NCBI RefSeq assembly: GCF_009763255.1
Contig: NZ_WSJB01000032.1
Location: forward strand, 1 to 64,000
Source: Bordetella sp. 02P26C-1
GTDB taxonomy: Bacteria > Pseudomonadota > Gammaproteobacteria > Burkholderiales > Burkholderiaceae_B
Direction of reading: 5' to 3'
Length of the DNA: 64,000 nucleotides
Part shown: positions 1 through 6,090 of the stretch, piece by piece
How the letters are laid out: every line of letters starts with the position of its first letter
Position numbering within the stretch: the first letter of the stretch is position 1
The notes under the pieces: generated by a model
The model's database searches: none
What the model saw: only the letters and a program-made list of their open reading frames with translations
Told to the model about the DNA's origin: nothing
Translations under genes and position numbers: made by a program

Positions 1-101
1 TTCCAACTCGCGGTAGATCCGGTAGACGCGTTTGTGGTTGTATTTCAAACCCTTCACGTTGCGCAGATACAGGAAGCATAGGCCGAACCCCCAATTGCGC
101 T
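1..101 (-). pseudogene. IS3-family transposase orfB, fragment cut by IS66 insertion and window edge
   Basis: Read on the minus strand, this piece encodes a typical IS3-family OrfB stretch (RNWGFGLCFLYLRNVKG, then NHKRVYRIYRELE). This lies before the catalytic DDE core, which would be beyond base 1. It is the continuation of the orfB fragment at 3089-3274: joining THNQRN to WGFGLCF across the IS66 element restores the frame. The gene is therefore disrupted by the IS66 insertion. The remaining part of the element, including its other terminus, is outside the window. Confidence 0.85.
94..101. repeat. Target site duplication, left copy (ATTGCGCT)
   Basis: This 8-bp sequence directly abuts the left end of the IS66 element and is identical to 3089-3096 at the right end. 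Removing one copy plus the element rejoins the IS3 orfB reading frame. Confidence 0.92.
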
Positions 102-128
102 GTAAGCGTCCGCTGAACACCGTCTAGC
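102..128 (+). repeat. IS66 left inverted repeat
   Basis: Begins GTAAGCGTCCG and pairs with 3062-3088 read on the other strand. The first 11 positions are identical, followed by a diverged middle and a second conserved block, CCGTCT. Confidence 0.88.
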
Positions 129-220
129 GCGGTAATAAATCAGCCCCGAGAATACCGATCTCGGGCACCTTCAAATTCGTGTCCACAAAAAAATTTATGG
201 ACATAAATTTCAGGGATAAG

Positions 221-562
221 ATGACAGACAGGCCGCGCAAGTACCAACACCACCCCACCGCGTTTAAGCGCCAGGTTGTCGAGGCGTCGCTGGTGCCGGG
301 GACGTCAGTCGCGGCGTTGGCGCTGGAGTACGGTATCAACGCCAACCAAATCTGGGCCTGGCGCAAGTTGTATAACGAAGGGCGTTTGAACATGGCGGCG
401 CAACCGTTGCTGGCCGTTGACGTCGTCGATGTCGAGCCGAAGTCGCCCGGGACCTCGCCAGCAGGCCAATTTGAGATCACGATCGGTTCGGCACGGTTGC
501 GCGTGTCTGGCACAGTTGATCCTCTAATGCTCAAGACGGCGATTGCCGCGTTGCGCGCGTGA
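221..562 (+). CDS. tnpA: IS66-family TnpA, helix-turn-helix accessory protein
   Basis: TnpA of IS66 elements is a small DNA-binding protein needed together with TnpB and TnpC for transposition. The 113-residue product has the family start (RKYQHHPTAFKRQVVEASL) and a helix-turn-helix around residues 10-55 with the motif GINANQIWAWRKLY. An AGGG sits a few bases before ATG 221, which is why I prefer this start; GTG 179 and ATG 197 are in frame upstream and would add up to 14 residues. Its stop overlaps the tnpB start (TGATG at 560-564), so translation is probably coupled. Length and order match canonical IS66 elements. Confidence 0.88.
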   Translation: MTDRPRKYQHHPTAFKRQVVEASLVPGTSVAALALEYGINANQIWAWRKLYNEGRLNMAAQPLLAVDVVDVEPKSPGTSPAGQFEITIGSARLRVSGTVDPLMLKTAIAALRA

Positions 563-903
563 TGCTGCCGCCGACCAACACCCGCATCTGGATTGTGGCT
601 GGCGTGACCGATATGCGTTGTGGCTTCGATGGGCTGGCGGCCAAGGTGCAATTGCATTTGCGATCAGATCCGTTCGGCGGCAATGTATTTGTGTTCCGTG
701 GCCGGCGTGGTGATCGCATCAAGATCCTGTGGTTTGATGGCGATGGGATGTGCCTATTCTGCAAACGCTTGGAAGCGGGTCGCTTCGTTTGGCCGCAAGC
801 CGAGAACGGACGCGTGGCGCTGACATCGGCACAATTGGCCATGCTGCTTGAAGGCATCGACTGGCGCAGCCCGCGACGCACGGCGCCGACGCTTGTGGCG
901 TGA
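562..903 (+). CDS. tnpB: IS66-family TnpB (Orf2)
   Basis: Second IS66 gene, about 113 residues, required for transposition although its biochemical role is not settled. The family signature is clear: IWIVAGVTDMRCGFDGLAAKV near the N terminus (here up to about residue 30), a central NVFVFRGRRGDRIKIL block, and a C-terminal WPQ motif. The ATG at 562 overlaps the tnpA stop by one base; a GTG three bases earlier is also possible. The 67-bp gap to tnpC contains no clear ribosome binding site and ends in a hairpin that covers the tnpC start. Confidence 0.9.
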   Translation: MLPPTNTRIWIVAGVTDMRCGFDGLAAKVQLHLRSDPFGGNVFVFRGRRGDRIKILWFDGDGMCLFCKRLEAGRFVWPQAENGRVALTSAQLAMLLEGIDWRSPRRTAPTLVA

Positions 904-947
904 TAAAAAATTGCAGCGGTAATGGCGTCAATCATGCATGACGCTGG

Positions 948-973
948 CATAGCCCGATAAAATATCGGCTATG
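948..973 (+). promoter_or_regulatory. Hairpin sequestering the tnpC start codon
   Basis: CATAGCCCGATA (948-959) can pair with TATCGGCTATG (963-973), giving 11 base pairs with one bulged C and an AAA loop. The tnpC ATG (971-973) forms the closing pairs. In messenger RNA this stem would hide the start region. Start-codon occlusion of transposase genes is a known control principle in other IS families. Here it is seen only as sequence complementarity. Confidence 0.6.
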
Positions 974-2488
974 CAAACAACACCTGCTGCCGACACGAAC
1001 GACATTGCTGCCCTCAAGGCAGTCATTGCGTCCATGCAGCAAGAGCTGGATTACCTGCGTTGGCAGCTTGCCAAGGCTCGGCAAGAGCGCTTCGGGCGCA
1101 GCAGCGAGCGTGGTGACCTGCTCAATCAGCTAGCGCTGTATCAAGAAGCGCCGATTCCTATGGATACGCCGGCCGCGGATACCGTCATTGCGCCTATCAA
1201 GTCAGATACGCCACGTCAGCCATCGCACCGTAAACCCTTGCCTGAGAGCCTGCCACGCGAAGAGCATGTGCTGCTTCCCCTGACGGGCTGTGGATGTCCG
1301 GCCTGCGGCGGTATGCTCAAGCCACTGGGTGAGGACGTCAGCGAGATGCTGGAATACGTGCCAGCGAGCATCAAGGTCGTGCGCACGGTACGCCCCAAGC
1401 TGGCTTGCGGGCGTTGCGATGCCATCGTGCAAGCCCCCGCGCTCAGCCGCCCCATCGAACGCGGCCTGGCCGGTCCCGGCTTGCTCGCCCAGGTACTGGT
1501 GTCTAAGTACTGCGACCATCAGCCGCTCTACCGCCAAAGCGCGATTTATGCGCGCCACGGCGTGGAACTATCTCGTTCGACGCTGGCCGATTGGGTCGCC
1601 GCCAGCAGTCGGCTGTTGCGTCCCTTAGTGCAGGCCCTGCACGGCCATGTGACGGCCAGCCAGAAGATCCACGCTGACGACACGCCAGTGCCGGTGTTGG
1701 CCCCAGGTCGTGGCAAGACCAAGACGGCGCGCTTATGGACTTATGTCCGTGACGATCGACCGGCCGGCCTCGATACGCCACCCGCCGTCTGGTTCGGATA
1801 CTCGCCGGACCGCAGGGGCGAACATCCCGCCAAACACCTGAAGCACTTCGCCGGTATCGTGCAAGCCGATGGCTATGCGGGATTCAACCGTTTGTACGAG
1901 ACGGGCAACGTCTTGGAAGCCGCCTGTTGGGCGCATGTGCGCCGCAAGTTCTACGACATCGCGCAGCAGCAGGCCAGCCCCCTGGCATTGGAGGCCATCG
2001 CACTCATCGGCGAGCTCTACAGCATCGAGGCACAAATACGTGGCCAGCCGGCAGATCAACGACAGCAGGTACGCCAGGCGCGGGCCGGCCCCTTGTTGGC
2101 GTCGCTGCATGACTGGCTACATGGGACATTACGCGCGCTTTCGCGCAAGTCGGCGCTCGCTGAGGCGATACGCTACGCGCTTGCCCGCTGGGTTGCCTTG
2201 ACGCGCTACGTCGATGACGGTCGCATCGAGATCGACAACAATGCAGCCGAGCGAGCCTTACGCGTGGTCGCTCTGGGGCGCAAGAACTATCTGTTCGCAG
2301 GATCGGATGCGGGCGGTCATAGCGCAGCGGCAATCTACAGCCTGCTGGGTACGGCGGCGCTCAATGGAATCGAACCCATGGCCTATCTGCGAGAAGTGCT
2401 GGCGCGCATCGCGGATCACCCCATCAACCGCATCCAGGAGTTGTTGCCATGGAATCTGGTTTTACCCTGCAACGAAAAGGCGGCGTAA
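971..2488 (+). CDS. tnpC: IS66-family transposase TnpC (DDE)
   Basis: This is the 505-residue catalytic transposase of the element. In order it shows an N-terminal leucine-rich coiled segment (about 10-45) with the family motif RQERFGRSSER and a zinc-binding region with paired cysteines (GCGCPACGG and LACGRCDA, about 100-155). The RNase H-like DDE core follows. The three acidic residues are visible in HADDTPVPVL (near residue 236), VQADGYAGF (near 300) and NNAAERALR (near 427). The typical C-terminal GRKNYLFAGSDAGGHSAAA block comes next. Length is normal for IS66. Its end overlaps the passenger gene by 40 bases in a different frame. Confidence 0.95.
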   Translation: MQTTPAADTNDIAALKAVIASMQQELDYLRWQLAKARQERFGRSSERGDLLNQLALYQEAPIPMDTPAADTVIAPIKSDTPRQPSHRKPLPESLPREEHVLLPLTGCGCPACGGMLKPLGEDVSEMLEYVPASIKVVRTVRPKLACGRCDAIVQAPALSRPIERGLAGPGLLAQVLVSKYCDHQPLYRQSAIYARHGVELSRSTLADWVAASSRLLRPLVQALHGHVTASQKIHADDTPVPVLAPGRGKTKTARLWTYVRDDRPAGLDTPPAVWFGYSPDRRGEHPAKHLKHFAGIVQADGYAGFNRLYETGNVLEAACWAHVRRKFYDIAQQQASPLALEAIALIGELYSIEAQIRGQPADQRQQVRQARAGPLLASLHDWLHGTLRALSRKSALAEAIRYALARWVALTRYVDDGRIEIDNNAAERALRVVALGRKNYLFAGSDAGGHSAAAIYSLLGTAALNGIEPMAYLREVLARIADHPINRIQELLPWNLVLPCNEKAA

Positions 2489-3060
2489 GCCGCGCAAAGG
2501 TCGTTGCCTTGCAAGGCACGGCGCTGGTGTTACGCATTGACCTGCGCCACATCACGCCAGTCATCCATCGCACGATCGTCGTGCCCAGCCGCATCACACT
2601 ACCCAAGCTGCACGTGACGATTTTGCGGGCGATGGGCTGGCAGGGCGGGCATCTGCATGAGTTCACGATCCATGGCAAGCGCTATGGCGAACCGGACCCC
2701 GACTATCCAGAGCTCAACCTGCAAAGCGAAAAGCGGGTGCGACTGGACAAAGCGTTAGGCGATGCCCAAAGCCTCCTCTATCTCTACGACTTCGGTGATT
2801 ACTGGGAACACGATCTGCGTATCCTCGAGGTGGCTTCCTTCAACGGCCCGTTGACTTCACCCTGGTGCCTGGACGGCGCCAACGCCTGCCCGCCGGAAGA
2901 TGTCGGCGGCCCGCCAGGCTATGAACACTTCCGGCAAGTGCTCTCTGATAGAAATCACCCTGAGTACGATGACATGCTGATCTGGCATGGCAAACGCTTC
3001 GATCCCGCCGCCTTCGACCTCAATGAGGTCAACCAGCGGTTGAGCCAGATACAAATCTAA
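2449..3060 (+). CDS. pRiA4b ORF-3 family protein, IS66 passenger gene
   Basis: The 203-residue product matches the plasmid pRiA4b ORF-3-like family. It has an N-terminal beta-rich segment (LVLRIDLRHITPVIHRTIVV), a LHVTILRAMGWQGGHLHEF block, and the family-typical LYDFGDYWEHDL motif around residue 115, followed by C-P-P-E-D-VGGPPGYE. The function of this family is unknown, and no catalytic residues can be assigned. The gene lies wholly inside the IS66 inverted repeats and starts 40 bases before the tnpC stop. It is therefore mobilised with the element and likely translated by coupling to tnpC. Only the ATG at 2449 gives a full-length N terminus. Confidence 0.85.
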   Translation: MESGFTLQRKGGVSRAKVVALQGTALVLRIDLRHITPVIHRTIVVPSRITLPKLHVTILRAMGWQGGHLHEFTIHGKRYGEPDPDYPELNLQSEKRVRLDKALGDAQSLLYLYDFGDYWEHDLRILEVASFNGPLTSPWCLDGANACPPEDVGGPPGYEHFRQVLSDRNHPEYDDMLIWHGKRFDPAAFDLNEVNQRLSQIQI

Positions 3061-3061
3061 A

Positions 3062-3088
3062 GCAAGACGGCCTGGGCCGGACGCTTAC
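3062..3088 (-). repeat. IS66 right inverted repeat
   Basis: Read on the minus strand it begins GTAAGCGTCCG and matches the left terminus at 20 of 27 positions. It lies just after the stop codon of the passenger gene, so that gene is inside the element. Confidence 0.88.
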
Positions 3089-3096
3089 ATTGCGCT
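3089..3096. repeat. Target site duplication, right copy (ATTGCGCT)
   Basis: Exact copy of 94-101 immediately outside the right inverted repeat of the IS66 element. Eight bases is the duplication length known for the IS66 family. Confidence 0.92.
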
Positions 3097-3274
3097 GGTT
3101 GTGCGTCAACTTGATCAGCCAGTCAGCAATAGCTTCATTTTCGGCTGAACCCTTAGCCTGATAGCGGTAACAGGTCTGGCTCACGCCAAACGTGTCGCAC
3201 GCCAGGCGCACAGTCATTGACCGTTCTCGAACCGCTCTTATGGCCATCTCACGTCGCTGAGATGGCCTCACCAC
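3089..3274 (-). pseudogene. IS3-family transposase orfB, N-terminal fragment
   Basis: Encodes the start of OrfB (SQRREMAIRAVRERSMTVRL, then FGVSQTCYRYQAK) and ends at THNQRN, where the IS66 element interrupts it; the next residues WGFGLCF are at 1-101. OrfB is normally made as an OrfAB fusion by -1 frameshifting at the slippery run upstream. With the DDE domain separated by 3 kb of IS66, no active fusion transposase can be produced from this copy. Confidence 0.85.
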
Positions 3275-3534
3275 TTTTTTTCGATAGCCTCTTTCAGAAC
3301 GTCAGCCTTTAGCCGCTCCTCGGCGTACATTTTTTTGAGCCGAGCGTTTTCCGCCTCCAACTCTTTCATGCGCGCCATCAGCCCTGCGTCCATACCGCCA
3401 TACTTGGCCCGCCACTTGTAGAAACTGGCGCTGCTCATTCCGTGTTCTCGGCAGAGTTCAGGCACGGGCGTTCCGGCCTCAGCCTGTTTCAGGATCGCGA
3501 TGATTTGGCTATCGGTAAATCGTGAGGTCTTCAT
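3268..3534 (-). CDS. IS3-family transposase OrfA (helix-turn-helix)
   Basis: An 88-residue, intact OrfA. The helix-turn-helix lies at about residues 5-50 (RFTDSQIIAILKQAEAG, REHGMSSASFYKWRAKYGG), followed by a leucine-zipper helix (about 55-85) rich in E, A, L and K that mediates OrfAB multimerisation. The frame ends in EKKW-stop at a run of seven A (plus-strand T7 at 3275-3281) followed by G. This is the expected -1 programmed frameshift site for making OrfAB. OrfA alone usually acts as a DNA-binding repressor of transposition. Confidence 0.92.
   Translation of the reverse strand: MKTSRFTDSQIIAILKQAEAGTPVPELCREHGMSSASFYKWRAKYGGMDAGLMARMKELEAENARLKKMYAEERLKADVLKEAIEKKW
3275..3281 (-). promoter_or_regulatory. 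Slippery A7 run for orfA/orfB frameshifting
   Basis: On the minus strand the sequence reads GAAAAAAAGTGG, with the orfA stop a few bases on and the orfB frame open in -1. IS3-family elements use such A-rich slippery sites to make the OrfAB fusion. Confidence 0.7.
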
Positions 3535-3685
3535 GCAAAATTTTCCAAGGTCCTGCTGTTAGAAAATTCTACCTTCCACGACGGTTAACTAGCGGGGGGA
3601 TTACCGTAGGAAATTCCCGGACAGGTCATAGCACACAGAGCCATTAGGCCAACAGTTTGCAATCATCTCGAACCCACAAACCTTT

Positions 3686-3715
3686 CCTCCGCCCTGACTC
3701 GGATACGGAGGTTTT
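3686..3715 (+). terminator. Weak hairpin followed by T4
   Basis: CCTCCG (3686-3691) pairs with CGGAGG (3706-3711) and is followed by TTTT. It lies in the 117-bp spacer between the IS3 terminus and the end of the hydrolase gene on the minus strand. It could stop plus-strand transcription leaving the insertion sequences. The loop is 14 bases and the stem short, so support is weak. Confidence 0.3.
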
Positions 3716-3745
3716 ACTCAGGCAATTTGCATCCGGCTGCGCCGC

Positions 3746-4630
3746 TTATGCGAGATGATTCCCATGCTGCAGCGCCGCCACACACCGATCGCGAAGTTGT
3801 TTAATGCTTTTTTCGTTCGCTTTTCTACCCATTTCAGGCATCTTTTCAGCGGCAACTAACAGCCTCAACGCAGCCCGATACCGGCCATGTCGTACGGCAT
3901 GCTTTGCCAGATTGAAGACATAGAATCGGGTATTTTTAGCCTCCGTGGACAAACCCGAAAACACCGGATTGTCTCCAGAGATATAGCCACGCACCAGTTG
4001 CTGCAACTGGCCAGACCTCGCCAGGATCAAGCCAGAGGGATGACCAGAATGCGGAACTTTGACGTAATCAAGTCGCGGGAAGGCCCGCTTGACGATATGT
4101 CTCACATATTGATTGTCAAACTTATCATGAGGATCGTAAATCACTGCCCCCTTCTTGCCCTGGATACTCCAGCGCTCCATCTGCTCGTGTAAATAGGGTA
4201 CATGTCGTCGGCGATAAATATCACTCCCGAACTTTGGATGTATAGACATTCGCGGTGAGATGGCAATTGGGAAAAAGTCATTATTCCTACTGAAATACAA
4301 AGCCGCATATGCCCCTCCACTGCTTCCATACAAATAAACCCGCTCATACGCGCCCGATATGCCCGCTAGGACGTTGTCGAACTCACACAGCGATAGATCT
4401 TGATACCACAGGGGCCGCCTCCTACAGAAGCTGAGCACGTCACACCCGAGATTTAATAGAAAACTCTTACCGAAGGTTGGGTGACGGAGCAGCTCATCCT
4501 TCGTATAACGCGCTTTGACTCCAGCCTCGAAGGTGACGACAAGCGTGGCCACGGGGGAGACGGCGCGCGTGAACAACGCGATTGTATTTCCGTTATCAAA
4601 AATCTCTTTAGTTTCGTACCCGTATTTCAA
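3746..4630 (-). CDS. Alpha/beta-hydrolase-fold protein of the capsule locus
   Basis: I do not recognise a named family, but the 294-residue product shows an alpha/beta-hydrolase arrangement. The nucleophile elbow is GSSGG (Ser104), followed by AYAALYFSR; a late Asp lies in DPHDKF (Asp169) and a His in HSGHPSG (His197), in the usual Ser-Asp-His order. No signal peptide is seen, so a cytoplasmic role is likely. It resembles the next gene (4966-5985) around all three motifs. The only nearby start is TTG 4630, directly after an in-frame stop. Base composition is A+T-rich. It may trim or modify a polysaccharide or its lipid carrier, but the substrate is unknown. Confidence 0.75.
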   Translation of the reverse strand: MKYGYETKEIFDNGNTIALFTRAVSPVATLVVTFEAGVKARYTKDELLRHPTFGKSFLLNLGCDVLSFCRRRPLWYQDLSLCEFDNVLAGISGAYERVYLYGSSGGAYAALYFSRNNDFFPIAISPRMSIHPKFGSDIYRRRHVPYLHEQMERWSIQGKKGAVIYDPHDKFDNQYVRHIVKRAFPRLDYVKVPHSGHPSGLILARSGQLQQLVRGYISGDNPVFSGLSTEAKNTRFYVFNLAKHAVRHGRYRAALRLLVAAEKMPEMGRKANEKSIKQLRDRCVAALQHGNHLA

Positions 4631-4965
4631 TTCACATCACCATTCTCTTGCGCTCTGCTGCGAGTTTAAAAGATAAACGAAGCGTGAAACCGAGCTTGCA
4701 CCCGGACTGTATCCATCTTTAGCCCTGCACCGGAGACGATTTTCTTCATAGCCGACCTCCTTGAGAGAACACAATCACCAGCCACCCATACGTTGCGAGC
4801 GCCGAGCGTGCTGGCGATGTACCCTCTTTGCCGCAGCCAGGCTGGCCTAATTTCTACCGACCCCAAAAAGCGTAACTCCAGCCCGCGTAATTAGCTCAAT
4901 GCCAGGGTATCAAGCATGATCTGAAGAACCGGAGCAACCAACGAGCGGGGAGTTCAAAATTACGC
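4631..4965. other. 335-bp spacer between the two hydrolase genes
   Basis: Apart from the 27-codon ORF with its consensus ribosome binding site, I see no convincing gene, RNA or repeat here. The spacer is unusually long for this otherwise tightly packed minus-strand locus and may contain remains of a lost gene. Confidence 0.5.
4666..4749 (-). CDS. Possible 27-residue small protein or leader ORF
   Basis: ATG 4749 is preceded by a perfect Shine-Dalgarno sequence (AAGGAGG, six bases upstream), the strongest in this part of the locus. It opens a 27-codon frame (MKKIVSGAGLK...SFIF) ending at 4666, 36 bases before the hydrolase start. It could be a leader peptide that couples translation, the remnant N terminus of a broken gene, or chance. 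The sequence is short, basic and without a clear membrane helix. I recognise no homologue. Confidence 0.35.
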   Translation of the reverse strand: MKKIVSGAGLKMDTVRVQARFHASFIF

Positions 4966-5985
4966 CTACACTCGTCCTAAAATTTTCTGAGCATGTCCCG
5001 TTTCAAACAACTCGTCTACAGATCCTTGTTCAAGGTATAGATTGGACAGGATTTGCGACCAAACATCACCGGGAGCTGCGGTGTGGCCTTTCCCCCAATT
5101 ACCCATTAGGGCAAGCACGTTGCCCTGCTGAAACGGACCAACTTCCATCGACATCTTCACACCCAAGGCGCGCATGAACCTAGAGTAATGCTGTTCGACG
5201 TGAAACTTGTCATTCACGTTCTGCATATAGATAATCCGATTAAGCATCTTTCCTTGAGATGGCCGATAAAACCAGCAAAGATTCTTCACTATACCTAGAG
5301 TTAATTGCGGCTTTTTAGCGGCTAACTCAATATCATCAATGCCATAGCAAGTCCGTAAAAATTCCAGGACAATTCTTTCCCAATACTTGAGTATATTGGT
5401 TTGAGGATTACAGACTAGCGCGATCGACCGTGGATAGAGCCGCGAAAAATACAGGCTGGCAAAGCCTCCTCCGGAAGCTCCAACGAACACAAGCATGCTT
5501 GGCTTAGCTAACGAAATCAACTTGTCGAGCACTAGCGGAACTATAACCTTCTGAGTGGCGAATTCCTTTGATCCTGCATACCAACCTATGATGATTTCCT
5601 TGTTAAAGTGTAGCGCCGGATCACTAATCGCTAGCCGAGAGCATTCCTGAGGATGAATACGATTTCCGGAAAATATCGGCAGTTTAATATTTCGCTCTAC
5701 ACGGCGTTGCGCCCCCTGGAAATAGATATATAGAGGCATACCAGGCTTAATAACAGAGTACAAGTCAAGGTAGGTAGCACCGATATTGACCGACGTAAGG
5801 CCGTCTTTCAATTCCTCAGCCGCAGCGAAGTCCGCCAAGCTTTCAAAATAATTCCGCATCCCTCCCCAGCGTGATTCGTTCCGAAGATCGTTATCCCCCA
5901 GGCTGATAATGCATCGCGGCTCGCTATCGCGTTGCCCCCTTTCAGGAAGCGTCGATACAGCCCTGGCGTTGGTACTTTTCCGCAT
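4966..5985 (-). CDS. Alpha/beta-hydrolase-fold protein of the capsule locus (second copy type)
   Basis: The 339-residue product is not assignable to a named family. It has an elbow GASGGG (Ser171) followed by FASLYFSRLYP, an Asp in NVNDKF (Asp259) and a His in GKGHTAAP (His301), consistent with a Ser-Asp-His hydrolase. The shared pieces G-x-SGG-x2-A-x-LYFSR and DKF link it to the neighbouring 294-residue protein. No signal peptide or membrane helix is visible. The ATG at 5985 lacks a strong ribosome binding site. It probably acts on capsule precursors or a lipid-linked glycan in the cytoplasm; this is inferred from context only. Confidence 0.75.
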   Translation of the reverse strand: MRKSTNARAVSTLPERGQRDSEPRCIISLGDNDLRNESRWGGMRNYFESLADFAAAEELKDGLTSVNIGATYLDLYSVIKPGMPLYIYFQGAQRRVERNIKLPIFSGNRIHPQECSRLAISDPALHFNKEIIIGWYAGSKEFATQKVIVPLVLDKLISLAKPSMLVFVGASGGGFASLYFSRLYPRSIALVCNPQTNILKYWERIVLEFLRTCYGIDDIELAAKKPQLTLGIVKNLCWFYRPSQGKMLNRIIYMQNVNDKFHVEQHYSRFMRALGVKMSMEVGPFQQGNVLALMGNWGKGHTAAPGDVWSQILSNLYLEQGSVDELFETGHAQKILGRV

Positions 5986-6090
5986 ATATTAATGCCGACG
6001 ACTTAAAAATCAAATAGTAATGGTCGCCCGCCATCGTTTGGAAATGGCGGGTAGCCTATAGCACGCTCGCCCTACCTGTGAAGCCTATTA

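Larger units (their letters stand above)
102..3088 (+). mobile_element. Complete IS66-family insertion sequence (2987 bp) with four ORFs
   Basis: Both ends begin with GTAAGCGTCCG, the usual IS66-type terminus, as imperfect 27-bp inverted repeats (102-128 and 3062-3088; 20 of 27 positions match). The element is flanked by an exact 8-bp duplication, ATTGCGCT (94-101 and 3089-3096), the size expected for IS66. It contains tnpA, tnpB and tnpC in the standard order plus a fourth, downstream ORF inside the inverted repeats. All four frames are open, so the element looks intact and the perfect target duplication suggests a fairly recent insertion into an IS3-family element. Confidence 0.93.
3089..3628 (-). 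mobile_element. IS3-family element, right part, interrupted by IS66
   Basis: Carries orfA and the first part of orfB of an IS3-family element read on the minus strand; the rest is at 1-101 and beyond the window. A candidate outer terminus reads TGACCTGTCCGGGAATTTCC starting at 3628 on the minus strand. This boundary is inferred from its TG start and position about 95 bases upstream of orfA, because the partner terminus lies outside the window. OrfA/OrfB sequence style resembles the IS407-like branch, but I am not certain of the subgroup. Confidence 0.7.

Noticed and set aside
4861-4965. Possible tRNA-like sequence in the hydrolase spacer
   Set aside because: No cloverleaf, no TTC-type T-loop and no matching acceptor stem could be drawn.
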